Assembly: GCA_963693085.1 (NCBI GenBank)
Contig: OY856411.1
Coordinates: 64,229,001-64,293,000, forward strand
Direction of reading: 5' to 3'
DNA from: Alisma plantago-aquatica
Taxonomy: Eukaryota > Streptophyta > Magnoliopsida > Alismatales > Alismataceae
DNA: 64,000 nucleotides
A model generated the notes under the pieces. The model was not told where the DNA came from. It searched no databases and saw only the letters and a list, made by a program, of their open reading frames with translations. A program made the translations under genes and the position numbers. The first letter of the stretch is position 1; every line of letters begins with the position of its first letter. Below, in pieces: positions 47,887 through 57,344 of the stretch.

Positions 47887-49349
47887 TTTGGATCAAGGGC
47901 TCTAGAGGGGGGTGAATAGAGTTTCACAAATCTCACAAAATAAATTAGACCACCAAATTATATTAAGTACAGAATCTTAAACAATCATTCAATTTGAGAT
48001 CCTAACTAACATGCATAGTAAGGATAAGAGACAAGGAAGAACATACACTTGGACAAAGTGGTTTAGAGTGGTTACTCACTTCAAACTTGAAACAAGTCAG
48101 TCCACTACCTAGAGGTGGTTAGGCTCTAGGACTTTGCAATCTTAGTACTCTTATATAAATATCATAAGATAACAAGACAAAACAACATTCATCCAAGGTT
48201 TTAGTACCTCAAGCAAGGATCTTCAAACTATAGAAGGAGCTTACCCACTTGAACCATGGAGTCTTCATCCATCTACATGAACTTACCCACTCCTTCTTCA
48301 AGTCTTCAGCCTTTAAGGGATTACCCATCCTTCTTGAGCATTTTCCTTGCCTATCTCCTTCACTTGGATATCTAGAACACCTTTCCTTCTTCAACCTTAA
48401 AGAACAACAACTCCTTCTCCTTCACTTAGAGAAAATCTTCAACCTTTTCTTCAATAGGAAAGAGGGTAGGAAGATGGTGCAGGATAGCTTTACATCAATA
48501 CATAGAGTAGCTCTCTTATAAAAGAACCTATCTCACTCATACTCATGAATTTGACTTGAAGGTAGAGAGAAAAAGGGGCTCAAAGGGTTAGAACACTCTC
48601 AACTAAGCTAGGACCAAGCATGTAGTGAATGAGCAACCTTGGAATGAACTCTAAGAGATCCTATTTATAGATGAGGTTGCCACTTTAAGTTGTGGGACAC
48701 TTAGGGACGAAATATAGCCGTTTTTTCTAAAACAAATGACTCTATTTTCTCTCAAATAACACACCAACTGTCACAATCACTTTTCTACAAATTCTGTATA
48801 GTGCAATCGATCTATTTTCAATAAAGGTAACTCGACCGATAGAGTAAAACACAAAGCCGATATTCAAACCATCGGTCGCGTTTTTCTTGGGGAAACTCGA
48901 GCGACCAATGAAAATTGAATTGGTCAGTTACTCGATCAGTCGAGTTCTGTGAAACCACAACTCGACCGATGCCTTCTTCAGAGAATTGAACTAGAAGGAT
49001 CGGTCGAGATTGGAAATCAACCGATTGACTATCTGTGATCAATTTTCTAAAGTGCATCTAGATTAAAACTTGGTGTTTAGTGTCCCAATCAATTTTCTCA
49101 TCTTAGTTACAAGCCAATACATCAATAAAAGTGATTACAAAAATCTTCTAAGGTCGTTTACATAGATTTCCCAAAATACACATTTGTATAGCTTTTGGCT
49201 TGAACTTGAGAAAATTAGGGCTTTTGCTTTTTATCCTTTTCGTGTACCTAACACCTGAAATCAATCTTGAATACACATATTAGATACATATGAATGGAAT
49301 GGTTAAGTCATTATCAAAATATGGACAATGTATAACCTCTAGGTCAACA
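47887..49349 (-). repeat. 3' LTR of the Sirevirus-like element (inverted)
   Basis: A 1463-bp LTR, TGTTGACCTAGAGG...GATCCAAAG on the - strand, collinear with 37487-38953. It is flanked on its outer side by ATCAT (47882-47886), the reverse complement of the ATGAT before the 5' LTR. On its inner side is the polypurine tract AAAAAGGGGAAGAA (49350-49363). Confidence 0.9.
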
Positions 49350-49363
49350 TTCTTCCCCTTTTT

Positions 49364-50048
49364 GACAATGACAAATCATTCCTCAAACATATTGAAAAGG
49401 ATATAGAAGTTATACCTTTACCTTGTGAATTAATGGTATTCAAGATGTGAACAATGTGAAATGCTCCCCACCTTAATCTATGCTTTCTCTAACCTGCATG
49501 GTTAGTCTATCTACACAGAGCAATAATAGCATACATGTGCTATATGGTCCTTTGCAAGTCACATGATAAAACAGTAAATGAATAAGAAAAGGATATCATA
49601 AGCAATAAGCAATAGTATAACAAAGAATAACAATATGATTGAGTTTCAAGACATTGAAATTTATCTCCCGCTTTTGACATTATCAAAAAGTAGGGGGTAG
49701 AAGAGCATATATCCAAGTTTTCTCCAAAACACAATCAATCAGATAATCAAACAAGCAATCTCATATCATATGTCAAACAGAGAGGAAAGCAACATACAAT
49801 CTCAGTCATAATCAAAATATGACAAAAAATGGAACCAACTCATGATATAACAGAGCAAAGAGCTAGAGGTTGATCACATATATTACAACTCATATGCATG
49901 TTCTCATGAAAGCAACTACAAGAAAGAAGTGATGAAAAATAGAAGATAAAATAGTACAACTCTGATAATCTGCCTAGATGTTTCGTATACGAAATAGCTT
50001 AGAAAGATGTATGTGATAAACATACTAGACTAAAAACTAAGAAACAAG
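49364..50048 (-). other. Sirevirus 3' untranslated internal region
   Basis: About 0.7 kb of AT-rich non-coding sequence between the third reading frame and the polypurine tract. No gene is visible. Confidence 0.5.
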
Positions 50049-51711
50049 CTAAATATCTAAACTATCTATATCAACAACATCATCATCAGCTTCAGGCTCG
50101 TAGTCCTCGTCTCCATCTGAAGGTTCAGTTGTAGTGCCTTCATCACCAGAATCAGCACCATCACCATCACCATCATCAGAAGCGTCCTCGCCATCACCAT
50201 CGTCATCATCAGTAGCCTCAGCATCATCAGCCTGGCTAGGCATCTCCTCGTCAGCAGGAGGGCCTAAATGACGACCATGCCAATGAGCAATCTGCTCATC
50301 CCAAGTCATACCAAGAGCATAGAGCTCACTGGCCTGGGGATAGGATGTAGTAGAATCACCAAGACTGGCAAGAAGGGTGGCCAGGGGGCCAGCAAGCAAC
50401 GGTAGGTAGGAGGGAATAGAAATACCAGTAGCGAAGAGTGGAGGAGCAGCAACAACAGAAGGCTCGGGGGCAGGATAGTAATGATTGTATGCATATGAAT
50501 CATAATCATTATCGGGGTAGGGTTGGTAGGTGGGGTAGGGGTGTGCACATGATAAGTTCATGGTAGACATGATAGAACACAGATCCAGATGCAGGTGCTC
50601 CTGGACTTGTTGGTTGTATGCTTGTTGGTGCATCATGTAGCCCATAAGGGTTTCATTGGATACACGGAACGAAGCACGTCTAGGTTGAGGAGGAGGCTGA
50701 GGAGGTGGGGCTCAGGGTGAGGAGGCAGGGGTTGCAGAGGCAGAGGCATAGGCAGAGGGAGAAGTACCAGGGGTGGGAGAGACAAACACAGTCACTGTCT
50801 TCTAAATTGTGGTTTCACTGATACAAACACCATTCCTGGGTAACTTGTAATGAAAGTCAGAAAAGAATGATTTCTCAATAGCAAACTGAAACAAACCACA
50901 TATCAGGGTAGGATAGGGGGGATGGGTGCCTTTGGTGTTTTTACCAGTGTCAAATCAGGTCATGTGGTGTAGAAAGTATCTGGCCCACTTGACACTGATG
51001 TTCTCTAGGCTGCAATACATAATGACAACAGTTTTCTCTGCAATATTTATTTGATTTTTCTTCAGATAGATGTTGCAGTTGATTACTAAAGCCAAAATGC
51101 ACTTCCTAAGGTCGAGAGAAGAGGAAGGTAGGGTGCTCTTCTTCTTATATGGAACGTCAGGTTTCTTCAAGTAGTGATGAATGTCAGGGAGAGTAAGTTC
51201 ATTCTGCTTGTAAATACCTTCGGGATCCAAAAGATTGAAATACTCGCCATAATCCTTGTGCCAGGTATCATTTAGCTCATCTCCAGAAAAGAAGACATTT
51301 AAAATATCCTTAGAGATTTGAAAACATTTACCAGCGATCATCGAGGTTAGGATTACTTGAGCATTCAGTGGGGGGTGCGAGGGTGTCGTAGTTCCAATGC
51401 AAATTAGTGTAGAACTCATGAACTATGTTGGTGCTAGTCATCAAGTTGCAAAAGCAATCACATTGGATAGCCAAGGCAGAGAGGTGGTGAACGACAAGCA
51501 ACCTAGCAACTTGATCTATAACCACTTGACACCTAGGGCTTGGATCATACAAGGCACGAAAAGGGAAAAGACTCCTAGGAAGAAGGTCCTTATACTTATT
51601 AACAACCTCTATTGAGACAAAAGAGGTATCATCAAAAGGAATCAAGCGATTAGATAAAGAAGATGAAGGTGCATTGCTTGGGGCGGGTCGTTTTCTCCTT
51701 TGTGAGGCCAT
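50049..51711 (-). pseudogene. Sirevirus third ORF (so-called env-like / plant transposon protein), broken
   Basis: It starts at ATG 51711 with MASQRRKRPAPSNAP. The first block includes a VHEFYTNLHWNYDT motif, resembling the N-terminal motif of the 'putative plant transposon protein' domain found in many plant retroelement ORFs. The frame shifts at about 51330-51420 into the frame covering 51419-50955, which has stops at about 50955 and 50800. It is followed by a Pro-rich linker and a C-terminal frame (50645-50049) that is Tyr/Pro-rich and then strongly acidic (Asp/Glu/Ser). Together about 550 codons. The function of this ORF in Sireviruses is not established. Confidence 0.6.
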
Positions 51712-52325
51712 GGAGGCAAAAAATAAGAGGAGAAATGAACAAACACATAAAAGAAACCTCAAAATCCATCCAAACACCACTAGGGAGCAACTGGGAAGGT
51801 CAAGAAAAACCTATCTAGGTCAGGAAAGGGCTAGGATAGAAAGGGTTAGGGCTAGGGTAGAGATCTTAGGGCTAGAAGAAGAGGAATCAGTCGTCTATTC
51901 TCTAGTTGAGAGGGAGAATAGTCAGTCGATCCAAACTTAAGTTGGCTTTAGCCCGCGGATCATTCGAGTTCAGACAGTAGGAAACTCGACCAAATGGTCC
52001 AAAAAAGAATAGCTCTCAGCCACTGATTAGTCGATTTGTCCTGGGAAAACTCGACCGATGGTCAACCTGACCTAAAACCATCAAACTTAATTTCTAGCAA
52101 TATGAATGCTAATTAAATTAATTTTTCGAGTCTATTATGTACATTGAACATACTTAGGTACATATCACTCATCATTGGGTACTATTTTGTGATAAAATTA
52201 AGAAATTAGAGAAATGCCCAAAAATAAGTGAAACTAAGCATGTCAATAAGCAAATATAGCATTTTAAGAAATTTTAGGCAAGCAAGGTGAGTAAAGCATG
52301 AGCAAGACATATAGGATAAAAACAA
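51712..52325 (-). other. Sirevirus spacer between pol and the third ORF
   Basis: About 0.6 kb without coding features. It contains further CTCGACCGAT-type motifs (about 51985 and 52050), like those in the LTR. Confidence 0.45.
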
Positions 52326-53363
52326 CTAGCTAGATAACATGTAAATATCTTCCAAAGAAACAATGAGAAGTTTAGATCTAATAAAGTTAAATTGTTCTCT
52401 AGCTAGAGGTTTAGTGAAAATGTCCGCCAACTGATTTTCCATATCCACATGCGTGATATAAATATCGTTTTTAGCAATGTGATCATGAAGAAAATTATGG
52501 TGAAACTCTATATGTTTAGCTCTACTATGCAATATAGGATTATAAGAAACATTTGATTGCACTAGTATTATCACAATAGATAGGAGAAGCATCAAAATGT
52601 ATGTTAAAGTCTTGGAGCATTTGCTTCATCTATAGGACCTGGGCACAACAACTCCCAACTGCAATGTACTCTGCCTCAGTAGTTGATAATGCCACGATGC
52701 TCTGTTTCTTAGAGAACCAAGACACCAAGCATTGTCCTAGAAGGAAACAAGTGCCACTTGTGCACTTTCTATCAACCAAACATCCTGCGCAATCTGCATC
52801 ACTATATGCTATAAGAGTAAAGTCCCTTGACTTAGAGTACCATAGATCAAAATTTTGAGTCTTGGCTAAGTACCTCAAAATCCTCTTAACAACAATAAGA
52901 TGTGATTTCCTAGGACTTGATTGAAAGTGAGTACACAAGCCAACACTAAACATAATATAAAGTCTAGAGACAGATAAATAAAGTAAACTTCCAATCATAC
53001 CTCTATAGAGCTTCTCATCTACCTTCTCACCTTCTTCATCTCTATCAAGTTTGGCGGTGTTGGACATGGGTGTGTCCATCGGCTTCATGTTCTCCATTCC
53101 AAAGTGTTTGAGTAGTTCATTTGTGTACTTGCCTTGGTTAATGAAGCTTCCATCTTTATTTTGCTTAATTTGGAAGCCGAGGAAGAAAGTCAACTCACCC
53201 ATCATGCTCATCTCGAACTCACTCTACATAAGAGAACTAAACTCCTTGCAAAGATCAAGATCAGTTTGCCAAATATGATATCATCAACATAAATTTGAAT
53301 TATAAGAAAATTTTTAGAAGCGTGTTTCAGAAATAAAGTAGAATCAGTCGTATCACCCATTGT
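52326..53363 (-). pseudogene. pol: Sirevirus reverse transcriptase C-terminus and RNase H, broken
   Basis: The - strand reads STLFLKHASKNFL, then YVDDIIFG (the catalytic YVDD box, about 53290-53267). After a frame disruption the frame 53211-52630 has GELTFFLGFQIKQ, the YRGMIGSLLYL connection motif and the RNase H DADCAG and LSTTEAEYIA motifs. The last block (52595-52326) has LHSRAKHIEFHHNFLHDH and NQLADIFTKPLA. Catalytic motifs are largely present, but frameshifts near 53250 and 52610 break it. Confidence 0.88.
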
Positions 53364-53994
53364 GCATCGTGAGTAGAATTATAATAACCCCTAAACACAA
53401 AAGTTGATTTCTCGAAGAGTGTTGCAGTAGGCTGTTGTTCTCTTCTTTCTATTAAATCTAAAATGGTACATACAAAATAATAAACCCAAACAAATAGAAG
53501 GCTAACACAATTTGAATACAATAGATTCCTCCTTTTTGTTACCTCTCTTCTTGCTATAAGATCTAAACAATGCTTAATAAATAGGAAACGTAAACAAATT
53601 ATGCGCTAGCTATGATCAGAACTGAAACTGTAAAAGAGTCTAATAATCAACAGTTAAATAGGAAACCATTCGGAACAACAACGGATGAATATCTATTTAG
53701 GAAAATGTCATTGTTTTTCCTGTATTAGGAAGTATGCAAAGGTAAGTCATCATAATATATAACTATGTGCCTGTTGTGCCTATGACTGGCTTGGACACTG
53801 AAGGAGGAAGAAAGTAAGATGGAACGGACGACAAACTTTTTTTTTCCTCAGAAAATCAGATGATCTGTAACTACATTAACTCAGGTGCTTCCTGTAACCT
53901 CACAGTTCAACATCAAACAGAAATTAACAAAGTGTGCTAGCAAAGATATGACATATAGTTTTACAACTCTTCGTACCCTCCTCTAACATTTAAT
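53364..53994. other. Non-TE sequence 3' of S1FA
   Basis: About 0.63 kb between the inversion edge and the S1FA stop codon. AT-rich, no coding region recognised. The part next to the gene (about 53780-53994) is a plausible 3' UTR. Confidence 0.4.
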
Positions 53995-54213
53995 TTATTC
54001 CCCAGGAGCAGAAGCACCCATCTTCAACCTCTCCTTCTTCATCTTCTTCTTAGATACATGCTTCTTCTTTTTAGGGGGGAGGGTCCTTTGCGCATACACA
54101 TAAAGAGCATAGTTGCCTCCAAGGAAGAGCACCACCAATCCTAGAACCACAATTAGAACGATAGTACCAGTATTCAACCCTTGAGCTCCCTCATCCGGGA
54201 AAGCATCCGCCAT
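53995..54213 (-). CDS. S1FA: S1FA-type small DNA-binding protein
   Basis: 72 codons from an ATG in a good context (GCC ATG GCG) at 54213. The protein has a short acidic N-terminus (MADAFPDEG), a hydrophobic membrane-like segment (about residues 13-35, with [17 protein letters not shown] and [10 protein letters not shown]), then [20 protein letters not shown] and a SAPGE terminus. This is the full pattern of plant S1FA proteins (about 70-90 residues), described as nuclear factors binding a negative element of the spinach rps1 promoter. The basic stretch looks like a nuclear localisation signal and DNA-contact region. The frame is intact with no intron, so it is either a functional copy or a recent retro- or transposon-captured copy. 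It is the only intact host-like gene here. Confidence 0.85.
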   Translation of the reverse strand: MADAFPDEGAQGLNTGTIVLIVVLGLVVLFLGGNYALYVYAQRTLPPKKKKHVSKKKMKKERLKMGASAPGE

Positions 54214-54327
54214 GGCCGACGGCAGTAGTTCTGGCAACACCAAGCCCCAAACGACAGGTCCTAAACCCAGATCTAGCAGATCACCTTCTTCGGCCTACCT
54301 CTAGCCTACCTCTAGCGGATCCCAAAT

Positions 54328-54561
54328 CTATCCTTCAGTGTAGGTGTGCGTGAGGAAAGATGAGTTCGGGAAGTTGGCGGCTAGGTAGGACTCGTATTTG
54401 GTGAATACGGGTTGGGCGTAGACCTGGTAAGCACCCACCAAGTGTACGACGACGGCGATGTTTGTGGCGTTGAACGGCCAGAAGGGCTCGTTGACGAACC
54501 CGGTGAGGACGTTCCCTGGCGAGTTGTCACCGAAGGTCGCGTAGCCCACGCAGCCTAGCGT
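54328..54561 (-). pseudogene. Amino acid permease (AAP-type) exon fragment
   Basis: The - strand frame gives GYATFGDNSPGNVLTGF, EPFWPFNATNIAVVVHLVGAY and QVYAQPVFTKYESYL. This closely resembles the conserved FGD-PGN-LTGF...HLVGAYQVYxQPxF block of plant AAP transporters. A likely acceptor site (…CGCTAG before GCTGCGTGGGC, near 54560) marks the exon start. The frame ends in a stop after THTYTEG, far short of a complete permease (about 450-490 residues). No other AAP exon was found, so this is a fragment. Confidence 0.7.
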
Positions 54562-55024
54562 ATAAGAGGAAGGAGTGCGAGGAAGAAGGAGAGGGGTATT
54601 GAACTAACCTGATTCCCAGTCCCACGCCTTGAGTGCAAACAGAAGTTGCCACACCCGGCAAGCGGATGTCGTCGTGCGGCTCTGTAAAATGGGAGGGATG
54701 ACCCATGATAATCAACCTAATTATAGACTTATGGGTGTAGATGGAGTGAGGGAAGTGGTGGGAGAGAACTTCGGCGGGGTGGGGTGCTGCTGTATACGGC
54801 GGGAATAGGGATTGCGAAACCATCGGGGCAGATTGGGAGGTCGCGTGCGAAGAAATTGGGAAAGAGGGAAGGGGCGGAGAGACCAAGCGGTACGGGATGA
54901 GAGAAGGAAGGGGGTCACCCATTTTCCTGACAAAAATATACTAAAAGCAATTGTTTCTCTGGAAAGTTGCCACGTTGCATACTTTGTGGGAAAAAAAGTG
55001 TGGCTTTCCAACTCCCCGTGTTGT
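54562..55024. other. Non-TE sequence upstream of the AAP fragment
   Basis: About 0.46 kb, GC-richer than its surroundings. Open frames on both strands (for example 54721-55011 -) do not resemble known proteins. It could be the intron or neighbouring DNA captured with the AAP fragment. Confidence 0.35.
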
Positions 55025-55826
55025 TGTGTGGCTTCTACAAGTGAAGAAATTGGTGAGGTGTGTGAGGTAATCTTGCATGAGTTATCTAAAGAAACTCTTA
55101 TTGGTATGCTTATTTCTAGCCGTTCTTCTTTTACTAAATGTAAATCTAAAAGAAAGAGGTTAGAAAAAATTATTGATGACTTATATGCTAAACTTGAGAT
55201 TCTTGAGCAAAATGAGAAAATTTCATCTTGAGAGCATTGATAACTTGCAAGGATAATTCCTTGATCTTGATCTCCAATACAATAGAGTTGAGATAGAGAA
55301 TGGTGTTTACCTTAAGACCATTCAAACAAGTAAGGAAGATAACTCAAAGTGCCTAAATGAGCTTGAAGCTCTTAAAATTGAGAATGCTGAATTCAAACTT
55401 ATTGTTGAGGCTCATAGAGATGAAAGGGATGTTTATCTTAAAGAAATTTAGTTGCTTAATTCTGAAAATGCTAGACTTCTTGGTCAAGTTAATGATTTAT
55501 CTTCTAGACCTATTTTTCCTAGTAATGATATTGCTTCTATTTCTATTGAAAGAGACTCTTATTTGACAAAATCCCTCTGTTTAGAGGATGGCCTTGTCCA
55601 TCACAGAGATGATCTTGATAGTTTGTCTTATACTATCATATATCTTAATGATAACAATCATATACTTAGAGCCTCTCTACAGAAATTCCTCAAAGGGAAT
55701 AACTCCCTAAATGAAATCCTTAACCATACTACCAAAAAAAGTGGTACTAGTGGTTTAGGATTTGTAGGGGGAGCACCTAAGGACAAGAACAAAGCCAAAG
55801 GTAAGAAAAGGATTAAGGAAACCTAA
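55025..55826 (+). pseudogene. gag: Sirevirus gag C-terminal coiled-coil fragment
   Basis: The frames contain ASTSEEIGEV, LSKETLIGMLISSRSSFTKC and, from 55452, SENARLLGQVNDLSSRPIF and GTSGLGFVGGAPKDKNKAKG. These match the 40060-40900 region residue block for residue block. Stops at about 55231 and 55449 break it. Confidence 0.75.
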
Positions 55827-56009
55827 TTTTTCATTGGAGAGTCTTCTGGCATTAAGAACCCTATGATTTATTATCATTGTACATTTGATGATCATTATTC
55901 TACTTATTATCCTTACAAGCCTAAGGGGACAAACATAAAGATGAAATGGGTCACCAAGCTAACTCTGAATCCCAAAGTTTGAGTTGGGAACTGACATTCT
56001 CCTTTTTTG

Positions 56010-57344
56010 TAGGAAATAGGTAGATGGATTCTTGATAGTGGCTGCACTAAACACATGATAGGTGATATAAGACATTTCAACAACTTTACTAAGAAACAAG
56101 GAGGTTCGGTTACCTTTGGGGACAACAAGAAAGGTAAGGTAAAAGGTGAGTGTGATGTAGGTTAATCCTTGTGTATCAAGAATGTTTTCTTTGTGGATGA
56201 CCTACATCACAATTTAATAAGTGTAAGCCAATTATGTGACAATGGTTACCTTGTGCTATTTACTTCATTTGAATGCTTGATTCTAGATTCCTCACCTATC
56301 AAGTCATATATAAGAGAACTAGAAGTGGTAATCTTTATGTAGTTATGCTTGACTTTATTAAGCCTATTGTTGGCAAATGCCTAATAGTCAACTCGAATAA
56401 TATTTCTCTTTGGCATCATCAGCTTGGTCATGTAAATATGCATCAATTGAAGAAGTTGAACAAAAAGGACTTGGTCAATGGACTTACTAAATTAGATTTT
56501 GAAAAGGATGAGGAATGCAAACCTTGTACCCAAGTAAAGCAAACCAAGTCCTCCTTCAAATCCAAAGGAGTCCTTAGCACCAAGAGAGCTCTTGAACTTC
56601 CCCATATTGATCGATTTGGATCCATAAGAACTCAATTGCTTTGTGGTTCCAAGTATTGTCTTGTTATTGTTGATGATTTCTCTGGATACTCTTAGACTTT
56701 CTTTCTCATTTCCAAAAGTGATACACTTGATATTTTCTCTAGTTTTTGTAAATAAGTCGAGAATGAAGCTTCTTGCTGGATTGTTTTCATCGGTAGTGAT
56801 CATGGGGGAGAATTTGACACTGATCTTTTTGAATGTTTTTGTGAGGAATCTAGATATGCGCATTTATTCTCTTCACCTAGAACACCTCAACAAAATGGGT
56901 TTGTAGAGAAGAAAAATAGGTCACTGTAGGAGATGCCAAGGACCATGATTTTAGAGTATGACACTCTAAAGAAGTTTTGGTTCGAAGCCATTAGTACCTC
57001 ATGTTTTGTGTAAAACCGGATTTCCACGCATCCTTCTTTGAACAAAACCCTATATGAGCTATGGCGTGGTAGGAAGCCTTCTATTGAGTATTTCCATGTT
57101 TTCAAATGGCCTTTTTTTTTAATATGAAAGATTCTCTCGACAAGTTTGATCTAAAATCTTTCAAGACTTTCTGTCTTGTCTATAGCACTACTAGCAAGGC
57201 TTATAGAGTATTTAATGTTGATCTTACTTAAGTAGAAGAATCTATTAATGTTAAGTTTATTGAGACTAACCGCTATATTCCTAAAGATATTGTTCCAAAT
57301 GATGATGTTTCATGTGAAGTAATTCCTATCCTAAAAGAACTCAA
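56010..57344 (+). pseudogene. pol: Sirevirus protease and integrase, broken
   Basis: The protease motif WILDSGCTKHM (about 56020-56055) keeps the catalytic Asp-Ser-Gly. GAG-pre-integrase has LWHHQLGHVN and CKPCTQVKQ. Integrase has HIDRFG (first Asp), SDHGGEFDTD (second Asp) and PRTPQQNGFVEKKNR (Glu). Then comes YELWRGRKPSIEYFHVF with later stops. Frameshifts and stops occur around 56160, 56270, 56693, 56752, 56927 and 57012. The reading frame stops where the chromovirus LTR has inserted. Confidence 0.85.
57340..57344. other. Expected target-site duplication CTCAA
   Basis: The five bases directly before the LTR terminus. The partner copy should lie beyond the right edge of the window. Confidence 0.5.

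Larger units (their letters stand above)
47887..53363 (-). mobile_element. Sirevirus-like Ty1-copia element, 3' half (inverted)
   Basis: On the - strand: second part of reverse transcriptase, RNase H, spacer, third open reading frame, polypurine tract and LTR. The upstream edge (53363) falls at the same place in RT where the + strand half stops. ACAATGGGT is present at both edges. Confidence 0.85.
55025..57344 (+). mobile_element. Second Sirevirus-like copy, internal fragment
   Basis: It starts abruptly in the gag C-terminus (GCTTCTACAAGTGAAGA, as at 40069) and continues through protease and integrase. It stops at 57344 where the chromovirus LTR begins. It overlaps 40060-41060 in gag with clear divergence, so it is a separate family member. 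It retains the protease-integrase region that the other copy lacks. Confidence 0.8.

Noticed and set aside
47887..49349. Independent solo LTR of the Sirevirus family
   Set aside because: A polypurine tract, third ORF and RT/RNase H follow in the right order, and its outer flank pairs with the 5' LTR flank as a target duplication.
54721..55011. Frames upstream of the AAP fragment as further AAP exons
   Set aside because: None of the conserved AAP segments could be recognised in any frame.
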